A DNA stretch of 47,513 nucleotides from Slackia sp. (GCA_030525985.1 JAUNDR010000005.1:22587-70099); one strand, 5' to 3'. Counted from the first letter of the stretch, positions 9,182 through 18,046 are shown. Numbers and translations are program-made. The notes: a model not told the origin generated them from the letters alone.

Positions 9182-9487
9182 TTATTCGATCGGACCGCGA
9201 TAGCTCATGATGCCGCCGAGGTTCGTGACGTCGAGAAAGCCCCGGCTTTCGAGCACGCGCGCCGCCTGCGAGCTGCGCGCGCCGCTTTGGCAATAGACGA
9301 ACAGCGGGGTGTCGGGGGCGGCTTCAAGCGAGTCGATGCGGTCGAGGGGCACGTTCTCGGCGCCGGGCACATGGCCCGAGCGGTATTCCTGCGTCGTGCG
9401 CACGTCGATGATGCGCGCGTTTTCGGTCGCGCGCGCTTCTTCGAGCTTCGTGTCGAATCCTTTGCCGAACATGTCGAATATGCCCAT
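9182..9487 (-). CDS. Single-domain rhodanese-like sulfurtransferase
   Basis: A 101 aa rhodanese domain with the typical DVRTTQEYRSGHVPGAENVPL segment and active-site loop YCQSGARSS (Cys66). Family role: transfer of sulfane sulfur through a cysteine persulfide. The ATG at 9487 is chosen over the upstream ATG of the open frame (9547) because AAAGGAA lies 6 nt before it and homology begins there. It is followed after 21 bp by the CoA-disulfide reductase-rhodanese fusion, which implies co-transcription. A CATAAT hexamer on the minus strand at about 9550-9555 could be the operon's -10; no good -35 accompanies it. Confidence 0.88.
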   Translation of the reverse strand: MGIFDMFGKGFDTKLEEARATENARIIDVRTTQEYRSGHVPGAENVPLDRIDSLEAAPDTPLFVYCQSGARSSQAARVLESRGFLDVTNLGGIMSYRGPIE

Positions 9488-9835
9488 GACGTTCCTTTCG
9501 TCGTGCGCCGCGAAGGCGCCTGTCTTGTTCGGCGCCAAGCGTAGCAAAGATTATGCAATCGAAAGGGTAACAAATGGGCAAAGGGCCTTACGGTCGCATG
9601 GGTGCACAAGATATTTCTCGCGTTTTCTTCTGTTTCGCTGGTTTGCGCATCCGGGCACGCCCGTCGACCGATATGGTATGTTCGAACGAATCGAAGGATG
9701 CCCGACGCCTACCCGACGCCGTCGCGTCCTGTTACGGCTGCGATTCGGAGCCGGCCGGGCCGACGCGGGCGGACCGCTTCTGTCTGGGGCGCTTCGATTC
9801 GCGTCGCCGCCCGCTTGTTGCGAAAAGGAGAATCC

Positions 9836-10687
9836 ATGGCAGGACGTCTTGTCATATGCCCGACGCCGATCGGCAATCTCGGCGATATGACGCTGCGCAC
9901 GCTCGAGGAGCTGCGCGCTGCCGATACGGTATGCGCGGAAGACACGCGCGTTACGGGAAAGCTTCTGGCCCATTTCGGCATAGAGAAGCGTCTCGAACGC
10001 CTCGATGAGGCGGCGATCACGCGGCAGGCGGGCCGCATCGCCGAGCGCATCGCGGCGGGAGAAACGGTGGCGTTCTGCAGCGATGCCGGCATGCCGGGCG
10101 TGTCCGACCCGGGCGCGCGCCTGATCGAGGCGACGCGCGCGGCGGGCGGGCAGGTCGAGGTGCTGCCCGGGGCTTCGGCGGCGGTGACCGCGTATGTGGC
10201 GAGCGGCTTCAACAATCCGCGGTTCTTTTTCGGCGGGTTTTTCCCGCGCAAAGACGCGGAACGGCGCGAGACGCTCCGAGCGCTTTCGTCTTTGGATGCG
10301 GTGCTGATGTTCTACGAAAGCCCGCGCCGCATCGTATCGGCGCTTTCCGCGGTCGCCGAAATGCTGCCGAAAAGGGAGGTCGCGGTTTGTCGGGAGCTTA
10401 CCAAGGTGCATGAAGAGGTCGCGCGCGGCCCGGTTTCCGCGATTCTCGACGAATTCGCCCGCCGCGATGAAGAAGGCGGCGTGAAAGGCGAGATCGTGCT
10501 GGTCATAGGCCCTGCGACGCAGGCCGAAGAGGAAGAGCGCCGCGCTGATGCCGCCAGCTCGGCCGCGGCGCGTGCCGCCGAGCTGATCGCGCAGTCGGAT
10601 ATGACGCGCAAAGAAATCGTCAAGGCGTTGCGCGACGAGTTCGGCATTCCGCGCAACGAGGCTTACGACCTCGTCATGAAGGCGTAG
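9836..10687 (+). CDS. rsmI: 16S rRNA (cytidine-1402-2'-O)-methyltransferase
   Basis: SAM-dependent tetrapyrrole-methylase-fold enzyme that 2'-O-methylates C1402 of 16S rRNA. Diagnostic segments: CPTPIGNLGDMTLR at the N-terminus, ADTVCAEDTRVTGKLL, FCSDAGMPGVSDPGARL, LPGASAAVTAYVASG, and FYESPRRI. Length 283 aa, normal for RsmI. The open frame begins at 9602, but ATG 9836 has AAAAGGAG about 6 nt upstream and coincides with the family's start, so the upstream part is dismissed. Its promoter must lie in the divergent spacer shared with the rhodanese operon. The monocistronic look fits a housekeeping gene. Confidence 0.95.
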   Translation: MAGRLVICPTPIGNLGDMTLRTLEELRAADTVCAEDTRVTGKLLAHFGIEKRLERLDEAAITRQAGRIAERIAAGETVAFCSDAGMPGVSDPGARLIEATRAAGGQVEVLPGASAAVTAYVASGFNNPRFFFGGFFPRKDAERRETLRALSSLDAVLMFYESPRRIVSALSAVAEMLPKREVAVCRELTKVHEEVARGPVSAILDEFARRDEEGGVKGEIVLVIGPATQAEEEERRADAASSAAARAAELIAQSDMTRKEIVKALRDEFGIPRNEAYDLVMKA

Positions 10688-10873
10688 GGCGTCGGGTCGG
10701 CATCATCGCGGGTGCTTGCGTTTTCCCGCATCGCGCTTCAACGGCGCGGGCTTTCTTTCGGCCCGCCGTCTCGTTCGCGCCCTCCTTTCCCCTCGTTTGT
10801 CGCGCGTGTCTTGGCGCAGGGCGGGCGACGCGATAGGATGGCGCAAGGTCAAAACGCTGAAAGCGAGGAGCGT

Positions 10874-12130
10874 ATGAACAACTTCACTTATTATTCGCCG
10901 ACCGAGTTCGTGTTCGGCCGCGGGGTCGAAGAGGGCGTGGGCGCGAAAGCCGCCGCATGCGGTTTCAAGAAGGCCCTGATCGTGTACGGAAAGGGTTCCG
11001 TGGTGCGTTCGGGCCTGCTCGACCGCGTGAAGGCATCGCTCGATGCGGCGGGCGTGGCGCATGCCGACCTTGCGGGAGTTCGCCCGAATCCCGAGGTCGA
11101 AAGCGTGCGCGCGGGCATTCGCACGGTGCGCGAACAGGGGATTGACCTTATTCTGCCCGTCGGAGGCGGCAGTGCGATCGATTGTGCCAAGGCCGTCGCG
11201 TTCGGCGCGCTCTACGACGGCGATGTGTGGGATTTCTTCTGCGGCAAGGCCGCAGTTGATCGCGCGCTGCCGATTTTTTGCGTGCTCACCATTCCCGCGG
11301 CGGGTTCGGAGGCATCCAGCTCGTGCGTGATCAGCAACGACGAACTGCATGCCAAACGCGGCACGAACGGCGACGCGTTCCGTCCGGCCGTGGCGTTCAT
11401 GAATCCCGAAATCACGTTCACGCTGCCGCCCTATCAGACGGCCGCCGGCGTGACCGATATGGTCGCCCATATTTGCGAGCGGTGGTTCTCGGGCGTCGGC
11501 GCGGTTCCCGTGACCGATCATATCGCGGCGGGCCTCATCCGCACGCTGATCGATGCCGCGCCGCGCGTGCTGGAGAATCCCGAAGATTACGACGCCCGCG
11601 CCGACATCATGTGGGCGGGCATGCTGGCTCACAACGATATCGCAGGTTGCGGGCGCGCGCTTGCGCCGAAGGGTCGCGCGGGCGGCTGGGAGAGCCACGG
11701 CCTCGAACACGAGATGTCGGCGTTCGATACGTCGATCACGCACGGCGCAGGCCTTGCGGTCATCATGCCCGCCTGGATGCGCTTCGTATGGCGCGAGGAT
11801 CCGAGCCGTTTTCTGCAGTTCGCCCTCGATGTGTTCGATATCGAGCCGATCGACGAAAGCGACGAGGCCGTCGAGGACGCGGTCACGGCGGCGATCGACG
11901 AGCTGCAGGCGTTTTTCGTGGATATGGGCATGCCGAAAACCATGGGCGAGCTCGGTTTGCACGAGCAGGATATCGACGCGATCGCCGAAACGCTGCGTGC
12001 TACGAAAGGCGATGTGTTCGGCGCGTTCAAGCCGTTGACTATAGACGATGCCAAGGCTATTTACCGGTCGGCTTTCGCCGACCCCGCCCTGCCTTCGCTC
12101 GACGAGGCGGATGGGGCCGACGAGGAATAG
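10874..12130 (+). CDS. Iron-containing (NAD(P)H-dependent) alcohol dehydrogenase, butanol dehydrogenase type
   Basis: Group III iron-dependent alcohol dehydrogenase, 418 aa. Nucleotide-binding LPVGGGSAIDCAKAVAFG is near residues 93-110. Metal-ligand segments follow: GVTDMVAHICERW (Asp and His, DxxxH) and SHGLEHEMSAFDTSITHGAG with the remaining histidines. N-terminal NFTYYSPTEFVFGRG matches the YugJ/BdhA subgroup, which reduces aldehydes such as butanal to alcohols during fermentation; the substrate here is inferred only. The start is placed at 10874, preceded by GAGGAG at close (3 nt) spacing; ATG 10838 in the same frame is an alternative. The last 15 residues are acidic. A strong terminator follows. 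Confidence 0.9.
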   Translation: MNNFTYYSPTEFVFGRGVEEGVGAKAAACGFKKALIVYGKGSVVRSGLLDRVKASLDAAGVAHADLAGVRPNPEVESVRAGIRTVREQGIDLILPVGGGSAIDCAKAVAFGALYDGDVWDFFCGKAAVDRALPIFCVLTIPAAGSEASSSCVISNDELHAKRGTNGDAFRPAVAFMNPEITFTLPPYQTAAGVTDMVAHICERWFSGVGAVPVTDHIAAGLIRTLIDAAPRVLENPEDYDARADIMWAGMLAHNDIAGCGRALAPKGRAGGWESHGLEHEMSAFDTSITHGAGLAVIMPAWMRFVWREDPSRFLQFALDVFDIEPIDESDEAVEDAVTAAIDELQAFFVDMGMPKTMGELGLHEQDIDAIAETLRATKGDVFGAFKPLTIDDAKAIYRSAFADPALPSLDEADGADEE

Positions 12131-12235
12131 CCGCAGCATTCGGCGGCCGTGGTTTTCGATCGCGGCTGCCGAACGATAGACGGTCGAGGCTCTGCGAGCT
12201 TTCGTCGCGGCGCACGGATGCGGTCGGGCTCGATG

Positions 12236-12265
12236 CCGGCTCGGGTTTCCCGAGCCGGTTTTTTT
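12236..12265 (+). terminator. Rho-independent terminator after the alcohol dehydrogenase
   Basis: The stem CCGGCTCGGG / CCCGAGCCGG closes on a short TTT loop and is followed by seven T residues. It lies 105 bp after the alcohol dehydrogenase stop. Confidence 0.88.
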
Positions 12266-12720
12266 ATCGTCCGCTTCGGTTCGGGCGGGCATCGTTGCTA
12301 CTCCGTGGGATCGCGTCATGCCTGCTCGGCGGTTGGCCGGAATTCGATATTTTCCCGGACGAAGCCGTTTTACGCCGCTTCTTTTTGCCTGTTGTCGAAT
12401 GGGGGGTCGGGGTTCGCGGAGCGTTCTTGCGTCGAACGGCCGAGCGCTTCCATGGATAAGCATCGGCGCGTCTTGCATGGATATGATTCGCCGGACTCGA
12501 TGAAGCGCGATGGCGGCATTTTCCCTGGTTTCGTCGGCGTGTTCTCGCATGGTCGCGATTTGCGGGATTCGCTCGCCGTCGGCTCATCGGTCTATCCTCG
12601 CGGATCGGCGCCGGCGTCTCGGCTCGCAACTCGATGCGATGCGAATGCGCTGTCGGATTCCTCGCTCGGCCGCCGTCGTACTGTCGGCCGGCGCGATCGG
12701 GATTCCTGCTGGAAAACGCG
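12266..12720. other. Gene-free stretch, no recognised content
   Basis: No open frame here has a plausible start, composition or family similarity. Reading frames on both strands are Arg/Ser-rich shadows. I saw no strong hairpin, tRNA or repeat. It presumably holds the promoter of the following DUF559-like gene. Confidence 0.5.
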
Positions 12721-13797
12721 ATGAAACGCGATGAATTCCGACAAGGTTGCCCCGCTATGCTGTGCGGCATGGGTTTTTGCCTCTCGCATATATCGGCTTT
12801 GGAATACTGGCGCTCGCTCGACGCCTTCGGTGCCGCGCGTCTTCTCGGGACCGGGGCGACGAGCAGGACGGTTGTGCCGTCCCCGGCGGAAGATGGCATC
12901 GTGTCTTCCATCGGCATCGAGGACGAGATTCTTTCAGCAGCCGGTCCCTTGTCGCATCCCGCTCATGTGCTGATCGCCTCCGAGTCGAGCCGCAGGGCGT
13001 CGCCGGACGTTTCTTTCCATGCTCGAACGGCCCCGCTTCCGCGGGGTCATCTCTATCGAATCGCGCGAAACGCCTACGTTGTTTCTCCTGAGCTTGCATT
13101 CGTCCAGCATGCACAAGGCGCTTCTTTTGCGGAGCTCTTGAAAATAGGCGCTGAAATAACGGGTTCTTACAGGACGTTTTTATCTGACGATCGTTTCGAT
13201 TCGTCCGCTTCGGGCTTCGCTTCCGGCTTGCCATTGACCGACGCCGCTAAAATGAGCGCGTTCATCTCGAAAGCGGCGTGCGAACGCGGAGTGAAAAACG
13301 CGCGGCGCGTTGCGCGCTACCTTGTCGAAGGGTGCGCATCGCCTATGGAGGCGGTGCTTGCGGCGCTTCTTCACGTGCCGCGCTCGCGCGGCGGCTACGG
13401 ACTGCCGAAACCGCTCGCCAACTATCGCATCGACATGCGTCGCGGCGATTCGAAGGCGGCGGGCGGATCGTATTACGTATGCGACTTGTATTGGCCTGAT
13501 GCCCGACTATGCGTCGAGTATGACAGCGATATGTTCCATACGGGTTCCGAACGCATTGCGAGCGACTCCTCCCGAAGGAACGCGCTTGCGTTCCGTGGCA
13601 TCTCGGTCGTATCCGTGACGAGACGCCAGATTATGAGCAGGGAAGAGATGGACCGGGTGGCTCATCTTCTTGCCAAGAAGCTCGGAGTCAGATTTTCGAG
13701 CCCCTTGTATGATTTCGGAGAGCGTCAGCGTGCGCTAAGGGCGGAGCTGCTCTCGTTCGGCAGTGGGATTGTCGGGCGGAACGTCTGGCGTGCATGA
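12721..13797 (+). CDS. AbiEi/DUF559-like protein with C-terminal Vsr-like nuclease-fold domain, unknown role
   Basis: Not assigned to a pathway. The middle region (RNAYVVSPELAFVQHAQGA, then LLKIGAEITGSY) resembles the AbiEi-like N-terminal half seen in many actinobacterial proteins. The C-terminal 100 residues carry the DUF559/Vsr-like PD-(D/E)XK pattern: CDLYWPDARLCVEYDSDMFH, then DSSRRNALAFRGISVVSVT. Asp, Glu and Asp of the putative metal site are present, so it could be an active nuclease. The start is uncertain: ATG 12721 (weak GGAAA upstream) or ATG 12757 (AAGG about 10 nt upstream). Codon use is less GC-extreme than its neighbours, and gene-free DNA flanks both sides, as for an accessory gene. 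No partner toxin gene is adjacent, so a toxin-antitoxin role is not supported. Confidence 0.68.
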   Translation: MKRDEFRQGCPAMLCGMGFCLSHISALEYWRSLDAFGAARLLGTGATSRTVVPSPAEDGIVSSIGIEDEILSAAGPLSHPAHVLIASESSRRASPDVSFHARTAPLPRGHLYRIARNAYVVSPELAFVQHAQGASFAELLKIGAEITGSYRTFLSDDRFDSSASGFASGLPLTDAAKMSAFISKAACERGVKNARRVARYLVEGCASPMEAVLAALLHVPRSRGGYGLPKPLANYRIDMRRGDSKAAGGSYYVCDLYWPDARLCVEYDSDMFHTGSERIASDSSRRNALAFRGISVVSVTRRQIMSREEMDRVAHLLAKKLGVRFSSPLYDFGERQRALRAELLSFGSGIVGRNVWRA

Positions 13798-13937
13798 TTT
13801 TTCCAGTTTCCAGCTCCTTTGTTTCTCCCAGCGCAAGTCAAGCGGGATAAAACCCCAGGTCGGTGTTTTCGATTTGCGTTCCAAGAGGGTCATGCGGCGT
13901 CTTGAGGTCGCTGCGGGAGCTGGAAAACGGAAAAATC
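13796..13937. repeat. 142 bp element bounded by 22 bp inverted repeats
   Basis: The left arm (13796-13817) and right arm (13916-13937) are inverted with 20 of 22 matches, ending ..CCAGCTCC / GGAGCTGG... An inner stretch CAGCG..TCAAG.CG is also partly inverted. The left arm overlaps the last two bases of the preceding stop codon. Size and symmetry fit a MITE-like or REP-pair element. No transposase is encoded and no target-site duplication could be identified. Confidence 0.5.
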
Positions 13938-14288
13938 GTGTTGCTCATTGAGATTTCGCGACGGCCGTTACGTTTTGTTGCGCGAAGGGCGTTATGCATG
14001 CAGGGGTTATACGCTGTTTCCTCCAGGCCCTTCCTGGGGAAAGCGAGCTGCGCGTTCGTTTGGGGCGTTTGCCGAATGCGGGAACGGGCGTGTCTGGGGA
14101 GAATCGTCGGATTCGCGAAACCGACCAAGGTGCATCGGGCGGGAAAGCGGCATAGTGCGGTCGGGACGGAAGGGTTGCCGCCGTGTTTACCGTGTGTGCA
14201 GGAATACCGCCGTGAAAGCTCGAGGTCGTTCTCGCGAATGCGGGATTGAAAAGCGTTGCGACGAATAGGGCGGAGTCGATAGGACGGC
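13938..14288. other. Gene-free stretch after the inverted-repeat element
   Basis: About 350 bp with overlapping open frames on both strands (up to 170 aa on minus, 128 aa on plus). None has a convincing start, ribosome-binding site or family resemblance. A short CCAGG/CCTGG hairpin is seen near 14023-14037. A GAATGCGGGA decamer occurs twice (about 14074 and 14236). Nothing else is recognised. Confidence 0.4.
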
Positions 14289-14885
14289 ATGGTGGGAAAA
14301 AGGGAAAAATCACGAGGGCGTACTTGCTCGACGATCGTTATCGACGGCATCGAGGTGTCGGTGGTACGTCGAGCGGGGCAGAAACGCGCTTATATCAGAG
14401 TGAAGCCGCCTGACGGGCGCGTGGAGATATCGGCTCCCATGGGCATGAGCGATGCGGCCATCGCCCGCTTCGTGCGCGAGCACGCGGATTGGATAGGACG
14501 CCATCGTCGCCGTGCGGTTGCTCGGGCGGTCGAATCGCCCGGTGCGCCGACGCCCGAGGAGTTGGCCGAGTGGCGTGCCGTCGTGGAGGCGTTCACGCCG
14601 GCGCTTGTCGAGAAATGGGCGCCCGTCATGGGCGTCGAACCCGGAAAGCTCGCATATCGCAACATGGTGAGCCGATGGGGGAGCTGCAATGTGAAAACGG
14701 GGCGCATCTGCATCAACGTGCAGCTGGCGGCGCATCCGCCCGAGTGTCTCGAGTATGTCGTGGTGCATGAGTTGTGCCACCTGCTCGAAGCGAGTCACGG
14801 TCCGCGTTTCAAAGCGTTGATGGACGCGTTTTTGCCCGACTGGCGTATCCGCGAAGCGAAACTGCGCGGCGGCATCAGACGCTGA
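14289..14885 (+). CDS. YgjP-like (DUF45/M48-type) zinc metallopeptidase
   Basis: 198 aa protein of the YgjP/DUF45 family. Diagnostic elements: N-terminal RRAGQKRAYIRVKPPDGRVEISAP, central NMVSRWGSCNVKTGRICIN, and the zinc motif VVHELCHLLEASHGPRF (HExxH in the variant HELCH) near residues 157-173, followed by the third ligand region. Family members are predicted metal-dependent hydrolases; in E. coli YgjP has been reported as a UTP pyrophosphatase, so the proteolytic label is uncertain. The ATG at 14289 is the first in the frame and has no strong Shine-Dalgarno. It stands immediately upstream of the metG promoter region. Confidence 0.88.
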   Translation: MVGKREKSRGRTCSTIVIDGIEVSVVRRAGQKRAYIRVKPPDGRVEISAPMGMSDAAIARFVREHADWIGRHRRRAVARAVESPGAPTPEELAEWRAVVEAFTPALVEKWAPVMGVEPGKLAYRNMVSRWGSCNVKTGRICINVQLAAHPPECLEYVVVHELCHLLEASHGPRFKALMDAFLPDWRIREAKLRGGIRR

Positions 14886-15043
14886 TCGTTTTCTGTCGTC
14901 CGCCGACTGCGTTACAATGGGCGGGTTTGAAAATCCGTCGCCGCGCAGCCGTCGCAGCCGCGCGGCGCGAAGGTCGGGCCGTCGCGGCGGCCCATGAGGC
15001 GAAGGCGGCATCATCAGTCGTCCGAGCACGAGAGGAACATCAT

Positions 15044-16621
15044 ATGACCAAGCCGGCTTATTCGATCACCACGCCCATCTATTACGTGAACGCGGCGCCT
15101 CATCTGGGCACCGCCTACACCACCGTCGCCGCCGACACCGTGGCGCGTTATCAGCGCATGAACGGCTACGACGTGTCGTTCGTCACCGGTCTTGACGAAC
15201 ACGGTCAAAAGGTCGCCGAAACGGGCGAGAAAAACGGCATGACCCCGCAGGAGTGGTGCGATTCCATGGTTCCCGCGTTCAAGGAAGCCTGGGAAATGCT
15301 GGATATCACCTACACCGATTTCGTGCGCACCACCGAAGAGCGCCAGACGCGCAGCGTGCAGAAATTCTGGACCGACCTTTACGACAAGGGCTATCTCTAC
15401 AAGAGCGCCTATGAGGGCTGGTATTGCGTGCACGAGGAAACCTACTACGCCGAAAGCGACCTCGAGAAAAACGAGGAAGGCGAGCTGGTGTGCCCCGACT
15501 GCCATCGTCCCGTGCGTCGCGCGTCGGGCGAGGAGAACTGGTTCTTCAAGCTCTCTGAGTTCCAGGATCCGCTGCTGAAGTTCTATGAGGAGCACCCCGA
15601 CTTCATCCGCCCCGAGACGCGCAAGAACGAAATCGTCACGTTCGTGAAAGGCGGTCTGCAGGACCTCTCCATCAGCCGTTCCACCTTCGATTGGGGCATT
15701 CCGCTGCCCTTCGATGAAGGTCATGTGTGCTACGTGTGGGCCGACGCGCTGCTGGCGTATTTCACGGGCAACGGCTATGCCGACCCCGAGCGCGAGGGCG
15801 AGTTCGAGCGCCGTTGGCCGGTGCAGTACCACTTCGTGGGCAAAGACATCACGCGCTTCCATTGCGTGATCTGGCCCGCCATGCTCATGGCTGCGGGTCT
15901 GCCCGTCGCCAACACGGTGTTCGGCCACGGCTTCTTGCTCGTGGGCGGCGAAAAGATGTCCAAGTCCAAGGGCAACGGCATCAAGCCCGCCGATCTGGTG
16001 GAAGTCTTCGGCGTGGACGCCTATCGTTACTACTTCATGTCCGACGTGCGTTTCGGCGCCGATGGCAACATCTCGGTCGAGCGCATGACGCAGGTCTATA
16101 ACGCCGATCTGGCGAACACCTGGGGCAACCTGTGCAGCCGCGTGTTCAACATGGTGGGCAAGTATTTCGACGGCAAGGTTCCCGAGGTGCCGGCGGAACT
16201 CGCCGCGGCGGGCAATCCGCTCAAAGACATCGCCGACGGCCTGTATGAGAAATACGACGCCTGCATGACCGACGTGAACTTCACCGACGCCGCCGCCGCC
16301 GTGCAGGAGCTGGCAAGCCGCGTGAATCTTTATGTCGAGGAAAGCGCGCCGTGGAATCTGGCGAAATCCGACGAAACTCGCGGCGAGCTGGCGAACGTGC
16401 TCTACAACGCGCTCGAGGCATGTCGCATTCTGGCGCTGTTCTTCGCGCCGTTCATGCCCAACACCTCCGCGGAAGTGTTCCGCCGCCTGAGCCTGGGTGC
16501 CATCGAGGATGTCGATGACATCAAGGCGGCAAGCGCATGGGGCCAGCTGCCCGCCGGCAACGAGGTCGAAAAGGGCGATCCGCTGTTCCCGCGTCTCGAC
16601 GTGAAGGACATCCAGCTGTAG
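15044..16621 (+). CDS. metG: Methionyl-tRNA synthetase
   Basis: Class I aminoacyl-tRNA synthetase charging tRNA-Met. The HIGH-type motif is HLGT (AAPHLGTAYTTVAAD, about residues 17-31) and the second signature is KMSKSKGNG. CPDC-type cysteines lie in the connective domain (ELVCPDCHRPV). At 525 aa it is the short form: the C-terminal tRNA-binding EMAP-like domain of many MetGs is absent. ATG 15044 has AGAGGAAC about 5 nt upstream and matches the family start. The upstream open frame from 14774 is a shadow. A TACAAT hexamer at 14913-14918 is a likely -10, giving a leader of about 120 nt. Hairpins follow the stop. Confidence 0.96.
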   Translation: MTKPAYSITTPIYYVNAAPHLGTAYTTVAADTVARYQRMNGYDVSFVTGLDEHGQKVAETGEKNGMTPQEWCDSMVPAFKEAWEMLDITYTDFVRTTEERQTRSVQKFWTDLYDKGYLYKSAYEGWYCVHEETYYAESDLEKNEEGELVCPDCHRPVRRASGEENWFFKLSEFQDPLLKFYEEHPDFIRPETRKNEIVTFVKGGLQDLSISRSTFDWGIPLPFDEGHVCYVWADALLAYFTGNGYADPEREGEFERRWPVQYHFVGKDITRFHCVIWPAMLMAAGLPVANTVFGHGFLLVGGEKMSKSKGNGIKPADLVEVFGVDAYRYYFMSDVRFGADGNISVERMTQVYNADLANTWGNLCSRVFNMVGKYFDGKVPEVPAELAAAGNPLKDIADGLYEKYDACMTDVNFTDAAAAVQELASRVNLYVEESAPWNLAKSDETRGELANVLYNALEACRILALFFAPFMPNTSAEVFRRLSLGAIEDVDDIKAASAWGQLPAGNEVEKGDPLFPRLDVKDIQL

Positions 16622-16632
16622 GAGCGTTTCTC

Positions 16633-16708
16633 GACGCGCGGTTTTTCGTTGCGCGTCCGCAAAGGTCGCCTTTGTTCGGGGGTTGCAGGCGTATGCTTGC
16701 AACCCCCG
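16633..16708 (+). other. Two hairpins downstream of metG
   Basis: GACGCGC / GCGCGTC (16633-16656) is followed by a perfect 11 bp stem CGGGGGTTGCA / TGCAACCCCCG (16677-16708). Neither ends in a T-run, so they are not classic terminators. They may stabilise the metG mRNA end or act as a weak terminator. Confidence 0.45.
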
Positions 16709-16900
16709 ATGCGTCGTATGTTCCGGACGGCGCCGGGTTCGGCATCCTGCTTTCGCGGGGTGCCGAAGCGTCGAAAAGCCGCGGCGTGTGAAATCGCATC
16801 GCGTCGGCGACGCGCGGTTTGCGCGCGCAGTCGGGAAGAAGCGTCGCGGACTGTATGCCCGCTCTGCCGGAGCCGGGCGGTTGAAGAGGAGTGGATGGAC

Positions 16901-18046
16901 ATGGTGGAAGAGACGCCGGCGCCCGATGCGCTCGGCATCGAAGAAGAAAATGCGGCGATTCGAGGCATCGACCCCGAAAGCCCCGCGGGCTATCTGGCGT
17001 TTCGCGATGCATTGTTTCGCAAGAAGAAGAAAAACGGCTGGAAATACGTCGAGTCGCCCTATCCGCTGCTCGAGGCGGCCCTGGCTGACACCCATGCCCA
17101 TCTGGCGCTTTTGAGCGATCCGGCGCTTTCGCTTGCGCGCTGTGCGATCGGCGGCGTCGATTTCGTCTGCACGATCGTGGACGCTTACGAAGACGGCGAC
17201 GCCACCTATGGCCTGCTCGACGAGTGGCGCGGCGAAGCGCTGCGCATTCTGCCCGATGTGTTCGATGCCACGCGTGCGGCCCTTGCCGTCGAACGGGAGC
17301 GCGGCGGTATGCAGCTTTCCCACGAAGGCATGGCGGCCGACGAATGGCGCGCGAATCGCTGCCCGTGCGAGGTTCCCGCTATTCCCGCTGTGCGCGTGGC
17401 GGCGGGCGTGCATCCGCACAACGCATCGCATTGGGATGAAGACGTCGAGTCGCGCCTTTACGCCATGCTTGCCGATTTCGCGACATGCGCGCTCGGCGAA
17501 GTGGGGCTGGACTATCACTACGACCTTTCGCCGCGTGCAGTCCAGCGCGACGTGTTTCGCCGCCAGATCGCCATGGCGCACGAATGCGGCCTGCCGCTTA
17601 TCCTGCACATGCGCGATGCGCACGACGACGGCTTCGCCATCCTCGAAGAGGAAGGGTGGCCCGCGGCGGGCGTGCTGCTGCATTGCTGCAGCGTAGGACC
17701 TGACGAACTGTCTCGTTGGATCGAGCGGGGAAGCTACGTGGCGTTCGGCGGAGCGGTGACGTTTTCCCGCAGCGACGATCTGCGTGCGTCGGCGAACATC
17801 GTGCCCGAGAATCGTCTGCTCACCGAAACCGATGCGCCCTATATGGCGCCCGTTCCGTTCCGGGGCATCGAATGCGCACCCGAATTCACCGCGTTCACGG
17901 CGGCGTATCTCGCGCAATTGCGCGATATCGAGGCGGGCGGCGATCGCGAGGCGTTTCTCGCGGCGCTTCATATGAATGCGCTGCGTCTGATGGGGCGTGG
18001 CCCCACGCCGTGGCAGCAGACGCACGGCGAAGGTGGGCGCGCATGA
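16901..18046 (+). CDS. tatD: TatD-family metal-dependent DNase
   Basis: TIM-barrel metal-dependent hydrolase of the TatD family. Seen: DTHAHL (metal His pair), GVHPHNA, GEVGLDYHYD (metal Glu), LILHMRDAHDDG, LHCCS, and TETDAPYMAP (final Asp). Relatives are 3'-5' exonucleases involved in DNA repair. It is longer than the usual 260 aa: about 60 N-terminal residues precede the barrel, and about 50 extra residues sit between the first strand and GVHPH. The ATG at 16901 has AAGAGGAG 9 nt upstream; ATG 16895 is in frame but only 3 nt from the same site. The stop overlaps the next start (ATGA), so it is translationally coupled to the flavodoxin-like gene and near rsmA, the common tatD-rsmA neighbourhood. 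Confidence 0.9.
   Translation: MVEETPAPDALGIEEENAAIRGIDPESPAGYLAFRDALFRKKKKNGWKYVESPYPLLEAALADTHAHLALLSDPALSLARCAIGGVDFVCTIVDAYEDGDATYGLLDEWRGEALRILPDVFDATRAALAVERERGGMQLSHEGMAADEWRANRCPCEVPAIPAVRVAAGVHPHNASHWDEDVESRLYAMLADFATCALGEVGLDYHYDLSPRAVQRDVFRRQIAMAHECGLPLILHMRDAHDDGFAILEEEGWPAAGVLLHCCSVGPDELSRWIERGSYVAFGGAVTFSRSDDLRASANIVPENRLLTETDAPYMAPVPFRGIECAPEFTAFTAAYLAQLRDIEAGGDREAFLAALHMNALRLMGRGPTPWQQTHGEGGRA

Noticed and set aside
10703-12550. 615 aa minus-strand open frame over the alcohol dehydrogenase
   Set aside because: Antisense to a well-supported gene, spans its terminator, and has no recognisable domain.
12721-13797. Type IV toxin-antitoxin module
   Set aside because: The AbiEi-like resemblance is limited and no AbiEii-like toxin gene is adjacent.
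13838-14350. 170 aa minus-strand open frame in the gap before the metallopeptidase gene
   Set aside because: No ribosome-binding site, mixed low-complexity composition, and it overlaps the inverted-repeat element and the metallopeptidase start.
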